From NCBI GenBank assembly GCA_029953675.1, contig JAMWBK010000007.1:744001-808000 (forward strand): a stretch of 64,000 nt of DNA. Direction: 5' to 3'. The notes under the pieces were generated by a model that saw only the letters and a program-made list of their open reading frames with translations, was not told where the DNA came from and did no database searches. The DNA comes from Rhodosorus marinus (taxonomy: Eukaryota > Rhodophyta > Stylonematophyceae > Stylonematales > Stylonemataceae). Positions 50,182 through 60,430 of the stretch are shown piece by piece (the stretch's first letter is position 1; each line of letters begins with the position of its first letter). The position numbers were made by a program, and so were the translations under genes.

Positions 50182-52690
50182 CTTGTGCATGCGGTTTAAC
50201 ATCTCTCCCTCGGAGAGCCCCGGGGATGTCTGTTGGTTTGTGGACTACCTCCTGCGGGGGGTACGAGCTCGACAATTAAAACTGAATTTTCCCACACAAG
50301 TACAAACAGGTTGTTGAGCCACCATCCCTCACATACCCCAACCTATCGAGCAGCTCAGGTCGACACTAACACACAAGGAAGTGAAAGTTTTGGCTAAGCA
50401 AGTAGAAGGAGTTCAAGCTCCAGTTCGTGACTCGTTAATTCTTCAGGAACATACTAATTTCATGGTTCAGTTGAAAGCTGTGGTTTCACTCGAACTCTGT
50501 GCTAAATCTCAGCAAAGCAATAGTTGTTTTCTCAGACCCTGTGTCGATGATTCTGCACGGAACTTTTCCTTGTAGTATAACCACCAATCTATTCAGCAAT
50601 ACTCTGCTACGTCTGGTGGTTTTACTAACATAGCCTGATGGGATACGTCTGGCAACGAATAATAATCCTAAATCCCCTCGCTCATCGAATCTTCCCTTTT
50701 TAAAGTGCTTTGACTATCAAAAGAATAATGACTCAATCCATCGTCCTGCCGGCGGCAAAAAGAACGAACCAACATAGAGGCAAGAAGCGACAGCCCGACA
50801 GAATCGTGGAAACAGCAGCTCCACGTCATTTCCGCGCCGCTGACGGATAACAGCTAGCTGGGGGCGGCTGGCTTCGTGACCTCCCTAGTCTGGAATCTGA
50901 GCTCCTTTCGGCGGAACAAATTCGATACAGATAACGCCTTCTTTTGGGGCTACCGATAGCTGGTCTCGCACCGCCTGAATGCACGGTCTGTGCGAAACCT
51001 CATGCTGCGTATGGGATTCAAAGCGTATTCCACTCCTCAACCTCGGCCGGGAATTAAATTTTGAGACTAAATAGTATTCGTGATGAACTTCCGCGTCCAC
51101 TGCGGCGGTGGCACGTTCATGAGGTTCAAGCTGAGCACCACAAGTTTTGAGGGTAGCCGTCTACGACCACGCATTGCTGTTCGTCATCATCGTACATGTA
51201 AGCAATATGCTCTTTATGTCAAACTAGACTTCCCAGTAAGAGCCCATCTTAGTCGCTCGTGCCGCCTGTCAAACCGGCTATGCTGCAGTCAACGCGGAAG
51301 CACGGAAACGAGTCAAATATCGCGATGAGGGAATATGGTGAGGAATCGGCGATTCCAGTGCGTAAGTAAAACATGACTGTTCTGCTTTTGATGTCTATTC
51401 TGGGTTTTTAGCGGTGAACCGGAAAAGGTTAAAATACACTTTTTCTCTAGGGGTTCTGGAGGGAAATCGTTAGTCTGGGGTTACTCGGGTTACATCGAAA
51501 ACAGAGTGTTTTCGCGGATTCTATTTGTTTCAGGATCGGACATGGTTCCGGTGGAGAGCATCGCATCGATCGGGAAGTTCGGGGAATTGATTGCAAGTGA
51601 AATCCCCCACGAATTCCCTCGATCAGGGTTGGAGTGGATCCGCTTACCGAGCGTTTCTGAGAGTTGCCGAGACTCCCGTCTCCATCCATTCCCGATGGAT
51701 TTGACTGGGGGAAAATGAGATGGTAGAAAATCTTGATCAACTCTGTTGCTCTTAGTTTAGGCGAAATCGATTTTCCAGGTTATCAAATATTATAGAAACA
51801 CAAATATCTAGCCACTGGGTTTAGATGCTTTTGACTCGTATTGTCCGTAATTATGAAGAATCGTCCTAGGATGTTTCTACTGTCAGCCTGTCAGCCGTTA
51901 AGCTGGATGGTTTTTATTCGGAATTGAATTATGTGTATCGAGTTCTCATTGTCGAGTGGGGCGATGTTTGATTTTTTCAGTTTGTCTCTGCTTGATGATG
52001 TGAGAAGTCATGAGATTGTGCTAATACGATGGTGTGCTGACCGATAGTCTTTGTTTTGTATGAATGGGGCCCTTCTATCGGTAGTCTTAAGGCTCTTGTG
52101 AAGTTTGTGGTCGCTTTTTTTTTGCTTTAGCCGGTTGTCTGGAAGTGCACCTTTTGGGGCGATATCAGATGCTCCTGTTCACAGTCGACTGTCAATTTAT
52201 CCTAGGTTATTGCATAACTGCAACTACCTAGATTCAACTTCTGGTTGTAGATGAGATTGTCTTCCGCCATCACCTCGCTTGGGGCAAATGGACACCTCTT
52301 CCCGTGGAGAGAATTATACAATTATCTGACCAAATTTACCTGAATTCAAGAGCAGGTCAGGTGGATGCATCGTTTTCCAAGGTCAGATATTCAACATCAT
52401 GTAAGATGTGAGAGTGCGGAGATGCCCATGACGTCCTTGGAGAGATCAACTATTGCGACCGATCTTCACGTTCGGGGGTAAATGATCTCGCGCTGCACGG
52501 TGAGGAAGGGAAACCTGGGCCAACCCAGTTTTCCGAGAATCCCAGTTCATGCTATAAACGGCCAGGAGAAGCTAGTAGTGATGTTTTCATGCGCTTCAAT
52601 TCTTTGGACGAATAGCAATCGCGACGAGAGAACCTGATTCGATTTGCATGACGTTTAACCTCGTAGACGGAATCTCTCATGTCTTCCGAA
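50182..52690. other. Right edge of the array and unique spacer
   Basis: To about 50560 the sequence is the inverted counterpart of the left flank of reverse B genes (CTCAGGTCGACACTAACACA). A retroelement tail relic sits near 50605-50640 (GGTTTTACTAACATAGCCTG, minus). From 50650 to 52550 I see nothing that I can name; the short open frames there lack ATG starts or domains. Confidence 0.55.
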
Positions 52691-52692
52691 GG

Positions 52693-52700
52693 ATATAAAA
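52693..52700 (+). promoter_or_regulatory. TATA box of the C-type spondin copy
   Basis: TATAAAAG, 130 bp before the ATG at 52823. The spacing matches the A and B promoters and supports 52823, not 52679, as the start. A second TATAAA lies at 52553. Confidence 0.5.
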
Positions 52701-52822
52701 GACAGCCAGAACCTGAAAAGAGTCCGGGCTATCTCGTTCACTATTCAACCAAGGTCTCAAGCAGCAAAGCAAAGAGAAAGGAGCGGCAACCCGATCGACG
52801 GGTTTCAAGGTTTGTTCGCAGG

Positions 52823-53518
52823 ATGTTTTCCAGGATGATGCTGCTTATCGCTGCCGCGGCGCTCGAGATCAGTGCTCTTGCCAGTCCAGTGCGGATCGAC
52901 GCCGTCGCCAGGCCTGGGCACTTCCCATGCAAGGGATCGGCTATCTACAAGATCGTTATCAAGTATTTGTGGACCGAGGCTACCCACCCTGACGCATACC
53001 AGCCCAGCGGGTACTTCTCGCCAACTGTCGTGGCTTCCCATGGAATCGGACTGTACGTATGGTCCCCTCACGGTTACTCGAGCAAAGGAGTTGAAGTTGT
53101 CGCGGAGAAAGGCAACCCAGCCACGCTCTTGAAGGAGCTCAAGGCGCAGAAGGGTCGCAACGTCTACGACATTAATTACACTGAGGAACGAACGGAAGAT
53201 GGATCCGAGAAGGTTAAGCTGCTGCTCAAGCTCGACTATACCAGGACCTACGCCTCCGGAATCTCCATGCTCATCCCCAGCCCGGACTGGTTCACTGGAT
53301 TCGACAACGTCAACCTCTGCGATGAGGAGAAGGGCAAGTGGGTCAAGGGGTGACAGAACCTCAGCGTGTGGGACGCCGGAACGGACAAGGGCATAGACTT
53401 CAAGTCCGCAAACAAGGATCAGAGTCCCAAGGAGCCCATCTAATCCATCCTCGGCTCTCGCTTCAATTCCATCCCCGTGAGTACCGTCAAGATGATCCTG
53501 GTCAGCAAAAAGAAGTAG
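52823..53518 (+). pseudogene. C-type spondin gene, divergent and interrupted
   Basis: A distant relative outside the array. Signal peptide MFSRMMLLIAAAALEISALA, then a Spondin_N domain: YLWTEATHPDAYQPSGYFSP, VVASHGIGLYVWSPHGYSSK, PSPDWFTGFDNVNLC. After GKWVKG a TGA (53351-53353) replaces the codons for YER, one codon is missing, and a TAA (53441-53443) sits where the sisters have Val of PIVSIL. The frame otherwise continues through NLSVWDAGTDKGIDF-like sequence to TAG at 53516-53518. The upstream two thirds are well conserved, so either it decayed recently or a truncated 177-aa product is made. It mixes A-like (EERTEDGSEKVKLL) and B-like (THPDAY) residues. Confidence 0.85.
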
Positions 53519-54227
53519 ATCTATATCGGGCTCTAGTCATGAGCGTGTTGTGGACGGATACATCTACAGGAAAGCTGTCAGATACAGTAGCTTTCCTCAG
53601 CTCAGCAGAATAAAATAAGAAAAAGCTCCGCCGGGCTATCCGGGCAGAAACAAAACTGTTGGAGAATCACAAGGTCATAGGTAGGCTCATCGGCAGATAT
53701 ATCTTCGTATCACTTGTATTCAGCAAAACGGATGCATGGGCATCTATTCACCGACAGTATATCGGATTTGCAGGGCAACAGCTGCCAAAGCCGTTGCTCG
53801 CATATGAGCATATTCGCTGGGTCTAGGAGTGTTCCTTCGTCTGTTGTCATGCGGGGTGACGGCCTCGATGAATAGGTACAGTCTTGTCTTTCTACCCACT
53901 CGTTGCTGACTATCTTCGTATTTGCCCGCCGTGGGAGCATACTCCGCCAGGAGTTTCACTGCTTCAGAGGGTTTCTGTCCAAAGCACTCCGGCCTGCGCA
54001 CGTGACAGCTCAATTTTAACCTAGTTATTCCACCGTATCTACACCGTTCTCATGACATTAACAAGAAGGGTCGCGGAACACGTTCGACTTATTTCTACAG
54101 CAAAAGAGCAGGCAATCGGTCTGCGCTCCACTGGCCAGCTGAACGTTCAGATTGCCTCCTGAAGGTCATGCCCGCATTGCCCTCCCTCTGACTACTATGT
54201 ACATCCAGTATCTGCCTACAGCCTGCT
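53519..54227. other. Spacer between convergent C copy and LdpA
   Basis: A 9-bp hairpin (AGGAAAGCT at 53568, AGCTTTCCT at 53589) and AATAAA at 53609-53614 look like the 3' end signals of the C copy. Nothing else recognised. Confidence 0.5.
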
Positions 54228-55343
54228 TCAATCGCCATTGAGGGGTGCCTTTATCGGCTCAAGGAGTCCTATAGCTGATTCAAGGGCGTGGTCTGGCGAT
54301 ATTTGGAGCGCATTCAGAGTAACTTTTCTCGCAAAACCTCCAAACGCGACGCCAGCGGCCTTCCCGTAGATCGCGTTCTTCTGCATGAGTTCTACTGTCG
54401 CGTCATTGGTCCCTCCGGCGAGCTGAACAAAGCCAGGAATGGACAGACTTTCTCCAAGTTGAAGTACCTTCTTGGCTAGCCTCACTGACTTGGCAGCCAT
54501 GCCCCGACCAACGTCGCCGCTCATCGGCTGGCCATCCGTCTGCCAAACGACGTCAGCCTGGTCACCTACGTTCAGCACCTCAGAACGTACCTGAATCTCC
54601 TCCTCCAGATGATCGGAGTCCGGAAAGCTCACCGCAACGAGCTTTAACTCCTCGAGAACCCAGCTGCCAATACTGCTCCAAAGCGCGGTGAACTCATCCA
54701 TGTGCGACGGCAACGTATGAATCTCGATGGCGTCTATCGGGTAGTTTCGAAGAAGTTCAATCATGTCCTCTGGGCTTCGGACATAAGTGTCTGCAATAAT
54801 CAATCCGAGAGGGCAAGTGCGGAGGCATCTCCCGCATCCATAGCAAAGACGTTCAGACACTCCCATCGTGCTGATCGCGTTGGTTGGGCACACCCTCTCA
54901 CACGGCCTGGGACAATCCGAAGGGCACTTGAGAGGATCAAATACGGCTTTTCTAAAATGAGGATCCTCTCCATCGTTGACGGAGACCATAACAAAGGGCC
55001 TCGTCGGCGCCAATTTGTGAGCCGCTCGGACCCCGTTCGCTGATTCAATTCCCGCAAGCACAGCCCCGACGACAGCTGGATCGGCTGCACAATCGATACA
55101 GTCGACTCCAGCCAGCGTGTAAAGCTCAGATAGAGTTTCGACAAAGGGCACATCGTCCATACTCGCTCCACATATCAGCTTCACCCAGCGCCCTTCCAGC
55201 AACGCATCTCTCGGACTCGCAGATACCAGTCCGGCGCCCTTCTCCACAAGAGCCGATGAATAGTGACAGACCGCCTTCGGATGCCCAGAATTTCGGAAGC
55301 CAGGAGGACTAATTCCAAAGCAGAATCCTGTCAAGCCCATCAT
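54228..55343 (-). CDS. LdpA-type 4Fe-4S protein (light-dependent period family)
   Basis: About 371 aa from the first ATG at 55343 (the frame runs 24 nt further only from a TTG and is closed by an upstream TGA). Cyanobacterial LdpA is a redox-active iron-sulfur protein that passes light/redox input to the circadian clock. Marks: RWVKLICGAS, LAGVDCIDCAADPAVV, DGEDPHFRKAVFDP, then two 4Fe-4S clusters CPSDCPRPCERVCP and CYGCGRCLRTCP, followed by AIEIHTLPSHMDEF and the LdpA C-terminal region (FVQLAGGTNDATVE). The first 50 residues lie before the cyanobacterial-like start, with few acidic residues, and fit a plastid transit peptide. An upstream exon cannot be excluded. Confidence 0.9.
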   Translation of the reverse strand: MMGLTGFCFGISPPGFRNSGHPKAVCHYSSALVEKGAGLVSASPRDALLEGRWVKLICGASMDDVPFVETLSELYTLAGVDCIDCAADPAVVGAVLAGIESANGVRAAHKLAPTRPFVMVSVNDGEDPHFRKAVFDPLKCPSDCPRPCERVCPTNAISTMGVSERLCYGCGRCLRTCPLGLIIADTYVRSPEDMIELLRNYPIDAIEIHTLPSHMDEFTALWSSIGSWVLEELKLVAVSFPDSDHLEEEIQVRSEVLNVGDQADVVWQTDGQPMSGDVGRGMAAKSVRLAKKVLQLGESLSIPGFVQLAGGTNDATVELMQKNAIYGKAAGVAFGGFARKVTLNALQISPDHALESAIGLLEPIKAPLNGD

Positions 55344-56847
55344 CAGCTTACGAGTCTTCAAACGCAACCGCCGTGGTCACCCCTCATGAGGACATCACCA
55401 TGACGTCGAGAAGACCGTACATATCTCCGAATCGGTGTCTGGGATTGGCGGACGCTCGACAGGTAATAGCTACGTTCTAGTTCCCCACAACTGGTAAGAA
55501 AGGAGGCTTGGTCGTTGGAGTTCATGCTATAAAACAGGCTCGTCCAGATGGAAGCATATTTCAACAGTGTCGAGCACAAAACACTATCAGCGGGAAAGAG
55601 AGATGACTGTTTTGAAGAGGGAGGGGAGTTTCTCTAGTCTTAAACCATCAGTAAGAACGCGAATGGACCGCGTTCAAAAGGGTACTGCAATGCGCCGATG
55701 TTTAGCTCGCTTGCTTTTCCTCGTTGGAGCTAAACGCGAACCTGTCCCAGCCACGCCTGGATGGGCACGCCGGATTTGGGGGGGGGGGAAGTGAAGTGGA
55801 AGGGGATCTGCCCTCACCGATAATAAAGTTTTGTAGCTCAACTTGTTTCACGAATTTCTACAGATGATAATCAGGTTTAACAACAACCTTCTTCTCAGAA
55901 GCCTACAGCCTGTAAAGCCCAAACTCTCCCCAGCACCAACCCTCAAAAACAAGGACACGCGGAGATCAACAATTCGCCCAATTAAGAACTTTTAGACACG
56001 TGGTGAATTATAATTTGCTAAAAGTTCAACCAAAAAAAAATCTCTCCGACGGGGTAAAATAAGATTTTATAATCCATCCTAAATTTTCCAAAACACAAAT
56101 AATCTTCACTTTTATACCCTTTCACCTAGCGGGTGCAAAAACGAGAAACCTAATAGATTTCACCGGATCCAAACCAATTAGATTGAAGGCAATCCAAATA
56201 GAACAAATAGATTGATGGAACGAAAATTATGAATATGTGAACTCTAAATAAAGGAGTAAAGCTCCCGTTTGCGTCAGGAGGAGTTTTTACGTTCTTAGAA
56301 AGCGGAATAAAAACTAAATAAGTTGATAAAAGTCAAATTATGAAGACTGTGTTTCTACAAAAAGGAACTATGCTCAAATTTGTGCCAAAAACAGGATGAG
56401 TTTTTACGCGAAAAAAAAACCAAACCAAAAATTAGATTGATATAAACAGAAAATATGGATATTTATTTTCTAAAAAAAAGAAATTATTTTCAAACTTGAG
56501 CGTCAGGGGTAGTTTTTACGATCTCAAAAAGTACAGATAAACTAAAATAAATTGATAGAATGTTAATTATGGAGATTTTGCTTCTAAAATATGAAAATTA
56601 TCTCATCCTCTTCCTAAATCGATGAAGAAGACGATGAGGACGTAGTTCTGTGGATGTGTGGAGTTACTATTGATTACCGTTTGGATGGTATGGGAGGAGA
56701 GGGAGAGGAGGGAGGAGACGGAGGGTAATGGTAGTGGATCTCTTCACTATTGTTGTGAAGTAGTCTTACGATTTTAGCAAGTAAGAGAATAGAAAGAAGG
56801 AAAATCTGGATACTTGTTACTTTGGAGGGGCTTGGGTAGGTTGAAGT
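55344..56847. other. Spacer with AT-rich minisatellite
   Basis: 5' side of LdpA, then a G-run near 55780, then AT-rich DNA from about 55980 containing the minisatellite at 56200-56600. No gene recognised. Confidence 0.6.
56200..56600. repeat. AT-rich minisatellite, period about 112-117 bp, 3-4 copies
   Basis: The landmark (G/T)AGTTTTTACG occurs at 56281, 56398 and 56510, and ATTATG(A/G)A at 56226, 56338, 56451 and 56567. Copies are diverged but keep the order of landmarks, with (GC)GTCAGG before the TTTTTACG in two of them. Confidence 0.7.
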
Positions 56848-57270
56848 ATGCATCCGCCTGAGAAGTATCATCTTCCGAGGCAACCGCTGAAGTTCTTCAA
56901 GAAGATGACGCGGGCTGCGAGACCTTGTCAGGATGAGATGATGAGGTTTCTTGCGTGTTTGAAGGAGTCTGGGTTCTCTAGGGATGGTTTTTGCGCGAAG
57001 AAACAGGCTGATATGTTGTTGTGTTTGAAAACTTCCAAGGTAAGTGATGAACGGATCGCGAGATGTGATCAACTTGGAAAAAGATAATAGCGTTCTGAAT
57101 GGACTTGCTCTTCTTGGTCTGCTTTTGTCCAGGGCAAAAAGGCGTCGTCAGTGCTTGGAACCAAGGAAATGCCTTGGGGCGTCTACCTCAAGGACTTGAG
57201 ATCGCTGTACAAGCAAAGACGGCCAGTCCAGTGGCCCGAGAGGAAGACTGATCCAAACAGGATCGTGTGA
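56848..57270 (+). CDS. Twin CX9C protein, mitoribosomal mS37 (Mrp10/CHCHD1)-like, two exons
   Basis: 109 aa from exons 56848-57039 and 57133-57270, joined across a 93-nt GTAAGT...CAG intron. A CHCH fold is defined by Cys27-X9-Cys37 and Cys49-X9-Cys59, the oxidised hairpin used for import into the mitochondrial intermembrane space by Mia40. The stretch MMRFLACLKESGFSRDGFC resembles mS37 proteins of the small mitoribosomal subunit, and the basic tail (KKASS...KQRRPVQWPERK) fits RNA or ribosome contact. Other twin-CX9C proteins remain possible. The start is the first ATG of the frame. Confidence 0.8.
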
Positions 57271-57994
57271 ATGGAATGCCAGACGAATTTTACAACAACT
57301 AAGACAGAACTAACACTAAAGGAAATCCTAAAGCCTCGCTCTCAAAAGTCTAAGGTTCTTCAAAGCCCGGCGTCCGTTGATGCTGAGCTGTCGGTACCAA
57401 AGAATGCGGTCATAATCGCATAGAGATACGATGGCTAACTCTTCAGCTCCGCAGACTTTCACAATAATCCCAGACTTGAACTCAAGACCAAGCGGACTCG
57501 CGGCGCACGCGCTCCCAGGTTTCGTAATACGTGACTATCTTCACCGTCTATCCATCCTATTGATCCACGGGTTGCCTAGGGTTGTTGTGGCTCCAAGAGC
57601 TCTTAAATCCACTGAACAGATTGCGACAAATGATGAGGATTGCATATACCAATCTCCAAGCTAAGAACGGCTCCCAGCTCGATGAGAGCACAGCTTCATC
57701 GACGATTTTTGAGAGGTAATGCCCAATCCTTACGCTACTCTCTCTGTAGCTCATAGCAAAGCATGGCTACATTAGAGCTAAGCTACCCTGCGTCCTGGGC
57801 GAATCCAACAAGTCAGGGCTCCGCTTTGCTAGAAGAGGAACAAGTCACTGCCACCAAGTCCACGAAGCAGAGCAGGTTGGTTCTAAAAGCAGCAGCACCA
57901 AATTTCAGCATTGGTGACAGTCTCAGTGTAAATAGTCTCGATGTAGCGACGCATGCTAAGGTCAAGGAAGCTTCGCGGAGACACCCCCCCCCCC

Positions 57995-58055
57995 TTGGGC
58001 GGATTGGGCCTCCCCAACTTCAACTTCTCTCGGGCGAATTTCGCCAGCTACCGGT
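57995..58055 (+). mobile_element. Retroelement relic (post-RT motif)
   Basis: Forward reading LGGLGLPNFNFSRANFASY corresponds to the LPLRLGGFGVADRG motif that follows the RT domain in the element at 43-45 kb. It follows a C-run. Confidence 0.4.
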
Positions 58056-58105
58056 ACACATGACACATGGATATGCCATGTGACAAAAACGAAGCACCGC
58101 TAGTG

Positions 58106-58157
58106 GACTTACTCGCTGTAGAACGAAGTCCTCGCTTCGTTCTACAGCGAGTAAGTC
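58106..58157. repeat. Perfect hairpin, 23-bp arms, 6-nt loop
   Basis: Arm 58106-58128 (GACTTACTCGCTGTAGAACG, then AAG), loop TCCTCG, arm 58135-58157 is its exact complement. No target-site duplication or mobile-element feature surrounds it. Confidence 0.9.
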
Positions 58158-58159
58158 AA

Positions 58160-58440
58160 CGAACGGCTCTCCTTTGTAATGTCCCCCATCCCCAATCAAT
58201 CCAAAAGCAGTAACGGCCATATCTCCTGGTGTGCGGAAGAAAACGTGCCGCTTCCGGCAGTTCAATGTAGACCTGTGGATGCCTCCGACAGCTCGATGAA
58301 GTAGTAGTTATCAATTGGAAGCAGCGAAGACACACCTCCCGAAAACTGCCCCACGGGATCTCCAATCACTGACCAAGGCCCAAAATCACCGGTAGAGATT
58401 TTGAGATGAGAACAGGGTTCAATGCAGACTTTGAGAGACT
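58160..58440 (-). pseudogene. Unassigned coding-like stretch
   Basis: Minus strand. From 58440: a frame with FGPWSVIGDPVGQFSGGVSS followed by LLPIDNYYFIELSEASTGLH and a stop. A second frame downstream reads RTPGDMAVTAFGLIGDGGHY and KGEPFVDL. Both look protein-like but do not join without a frameshift or an intron. I do not recognise the family. It may be a broken gene, ended by the hairpin at 58106. Confidence 0.25.
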
Positions 58441-58797
58441 TTTATCAACCTTGACAGACGTACTGGTTACTACTTGGAGCAAACTATGATTCAGTTGTCA
58501 TCGCCCTAACTTGAATACTTGATCGACCAGTTCCCCTCCGACCTCCAACTCGACCGAATCGGCTGAGGAAGGTGATAAGATCGGGTTTGGGGAAGATGAA
58601 GGAAGGCCTGTTGGAAAAGCTTGAAGTTTCTCACAACTGCAATGAAAAGGTGACGTTAGAAAAGAATAAGAACGGACGCGAAATATAGAATCAACTGATG
58701 ATTGCGTGAGGTGAGGAAGCCCACCACTGTCACCGTGGGTTTAGGTCTTTGTTTGTTGTGGGAGAGGGGGGGGTATCTTTGATTGTACTTTGTTTGG

Positions 58798-59523
58798 ATG
58801 ACTGAGATGGGAAACCGAGCTTCCATGGTGAGGACGGTTAGCTCACATCTCTTTGAGGAGAGTCACAAGACGCTCTGTGTTATTCTTCTCAACCACGAGC
58901 TTCCGTCGTGGACGCCGGCCGTGTGGGAGCGGGCTCAGGTTCGATTGTGTGCAGATGGAGGTGCGAATCGGCTCAGTGACCAGTTTCCAAGTTCGCCTCC
59001 ACCGATGACGATCATTGGGGACCTCGACTCCATCAGGAAAGACGTTCTGGATAAGTACTGCAAGCAGGGCGCGACGGTTGTGAACCTATCTCACGATCAG
59101 GATTCGACGGACATGCAGAAGTGCGTTCGGCATTTTGTGGATTCGTACGTGACAGAGTCTCTCCACGTCATCGCTCTAGGCGGATTGGGAGGTCGGATTG
59201 ACCACACTATCAGCAACCTGTCCAACCTTCTGGCGTTCTCTCAGATCCCAATCGTCCTCGTCGGGGATGGAAACGCGGCGTTCCTCCTTCGCGCTAAGGA
59301 GAAATCCAGAATCGAAGTCGATGTGGAGAACGAAGGTCCAGGATGTGGAATCATCCCCTTCGGAGGACCCGCCACAGTAACCTCCAATGGACTAAAATGG
59401 AACCTGAGCAACGATGAAATGAAACTCGGAGCTCTCATAAGCACCTCAAACGAAATCCTTAGTCCGGTCGTCGAAGTCGACACGGACGGCAACCTCCTCT
59501 GGATATTTGAAGTAGAAAAGTAA
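58798..59523 (+). CDS. Thiamine pyrophosphokinase
   Basis: 241 aa from ATG 58798; ATGs at 58807 and 58825 are alternatives, and the frame upstream begins only at a TTG. The enzyme transfers pyrophosphate from ATP to thiamine, making the cofactor ThDP in the cytosol. N-terminal catalytic domain: CADGGANRL, IIGDLDSI and DQDSTDMQK, the Asp-rich motifs that bind Mg2+ and nucleotide; then ALGGLGGRIDHTISNL. C-terminal thiamine-binding domain: CGIIPFGG, VTSNGLKWNL and a final GNLLWIFEV. Length is normal for eukaryotic TPK. No intron. Confidence 0.95.
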   Translation: MTEMGNRASMVRTVSSHLFEESHKTLCVILLNHELPSWTPAVWERAQVRLCADGGANRLSDQFPSSPPPMTIIGDLDSIRKDVLDKYCKQGATVVNLSHDQDSTDMQKCVRHFVDSYVTESLHVIALGGLGGRIDHTISNLSNLLAFSQIPIVLVGDGNAAFLLRAKEKSRIEVDVENEGPGCGIIPFGGPATVTSNGLKWNLSNDEMKLGALISTSNEILSPVVEVDTDGNLLWIFEVEK

Positions 59524-59883
59524 CAATGGAACTAAGAGCGTAGGCAAATACGGAAATGCCAACGTCTAGGGTTAATGTTCTTGGAACAGTGAAGCTGTCA
59601 ACTGAAGCGAGAAACAAGACATGTAGTTTTCGATCGCCTGAGAGATTGATTTGAGCGATCTATTGGTCAGAATGGTCATAAATTTGCTCGACGCCAGTTC
59701 CCGGTTGTCATGTCGCCGCACCTGTTAGTTATCTGATCAGGACGGCTCGCTTGATCTACCGGGTCTCCCGCGAGAAGTTTATGCTGAGGCTCTCACCAAT
59801 AATGTTTTTGTCGCATTGCAACGTCGCGAGAGGTTGGGTAACGAGTGCTTTGACTGACTGACCGAAGTGAACCCCAGACGATT

Positions 59884-59976
59884 CTGAAGTTGTTCCGTGA
59901 ACGCCCAGATCGGCTCCGTTCTCTTTCTCCTCGTCTGAATTTCCTCATGCAGTCTGTCTTGGCGTTGGGAGGCAAT
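59884..59976 (+). mobile_element. Retroelement C-terminal fossil
   Basis: LKLFRERPDRLRSLSPRLNF, nearly the same as the fossil at 840-910 at the other end of the window. Confidence 0.4.
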
Positions 59977-60119
59977 ATTTACGCGTTCAGGAGTCTCTTG
60001 GCCCCCACTTTTTTGTTAGCCTCCGAAAAGACGCATGAATTCAGTCACGAAGTTGGAGATTGTAAGAGTAGCATCGCGAAGACCTCGCGACCTTACTTTG
60101 TGAGTTTTTTCTTCCCCCC

Positions 60120-60260
60120 ATAAGCTCATTAAACTATTGACTTGGTTTACGTACAGACCAACACGCGAAGCCAACAAGCGCGGACGAACCTGGAGGAGCT
60201 CAGAGCGGAGACTAAGCGGCATGAGCTGCAAGCCACAGGCGTGCAAAAAGAAGGCCTAAC
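60120..60260 (-). mobile_element. RT fossil, reverse copy
   Basis: Minus strand reads FLHACGLQLMPLSLRSELLQ, matching VLHACALQLVLLRLAAEVPD after motif B of the RT at 44.8 kb. Confidence 0.5.
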
Positions 60261-60289
60261 CTCTGACACTCTCGGTGCTTCCTCACACT

Positions 60290-60430
60290 CCTTTGAGGCG
60301 CGGACGGTGGTCCAGCTGGGTGACCCGTCGGCCCCATTTTTTGCACACCTGTGGTCTTGTGTTCCTAAATATCGGCTCTGAGTCCCCAGGTTCTTACGCT
60401 GCTGTACCATGACGACCTGGGTCTCCTTTG
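60290..60430 (+). mobile_element. RT fossil, forward copy with YHDD
   Basis: FEARTVVQLGDPSAPFFAHL corresponds to motif B (ARTGVQQGDPCGPVLHA), and LYHDDLGLL at 60402-60428 to motif C. Frames are shifted in between. It is head to head with the reverse copy just to the left. Confidence 0.55.

Larger units (their letters stand above)
7590..50330. repeat. Five-unit tandem array of spondin-domain genes
   Basis: Units end to end: U1 7590-13330, U2 13331-22397, U3 22398-28986, U4 28987-39340, U5 39341-50181. Each has the order spacer, A gene (+), spacer, B gene (-), spacer, B gene (+). Raw lengths are about 5.7, 9.1, 6.6, 10.4 and 10.8 kb. U1 and U3 are short because of internal deletions. U4 and U5 are long because of a DNA transposon and a retroelement; without these insertions U2, U4 and U5 all measure about 8.6-9.1 kb. 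Genes and spacers are both homologous between units, so whole units were duplicated rather than single genes. Confidence 0.9.
45320..50330. repeat. U5 large inverted repeat carrying B9 and B10
   Basis: Left arm about 45320-47160, right arm about 48600-50330, with the same content as in U2 and U4. Here the homology of the right arm to the left one continues further downstream than in other units, to about 50560. Confidence 0.75.
57271..58797. other. Spacer with retroelement relic and hairpin
   Basis: Holds an RT-linked relic at 57995-58055, a perfect 23-bp hairpin at 58106-58157, and on the minus strand at 58160-58440 a coding-like stretch (WSVIGDPVGQFSGGVSSLLP and TPGDMAVTAFGLIGDGGHYK, in different frames) that I cannot assign. 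No intact gene. Confidence 0.5.

Noticed and set aside
52679-53353. C-type spondin start at 52679
   Set aside because: This ATG lies before the TATA box at 52693; ATG 52823 begins a clear signal peptide at the family's usual distance.
53351-53443. Intron explaining the stops in the C-type copy
   Set aside because: No GT/AG pair removes both stops while keeping the conserved NLSVWDAGTDKG region in frame.
54228-55367. Longer LdpA start at 55367
   Set aside because: That codon is TTG; the first ATG in frame is at 55343, and a stop lies just upstream.
57431-57664. 77-aa plus-strand frame
   Set aside because: No domain, no promoter and no sister copy; such frames are expected by chance.
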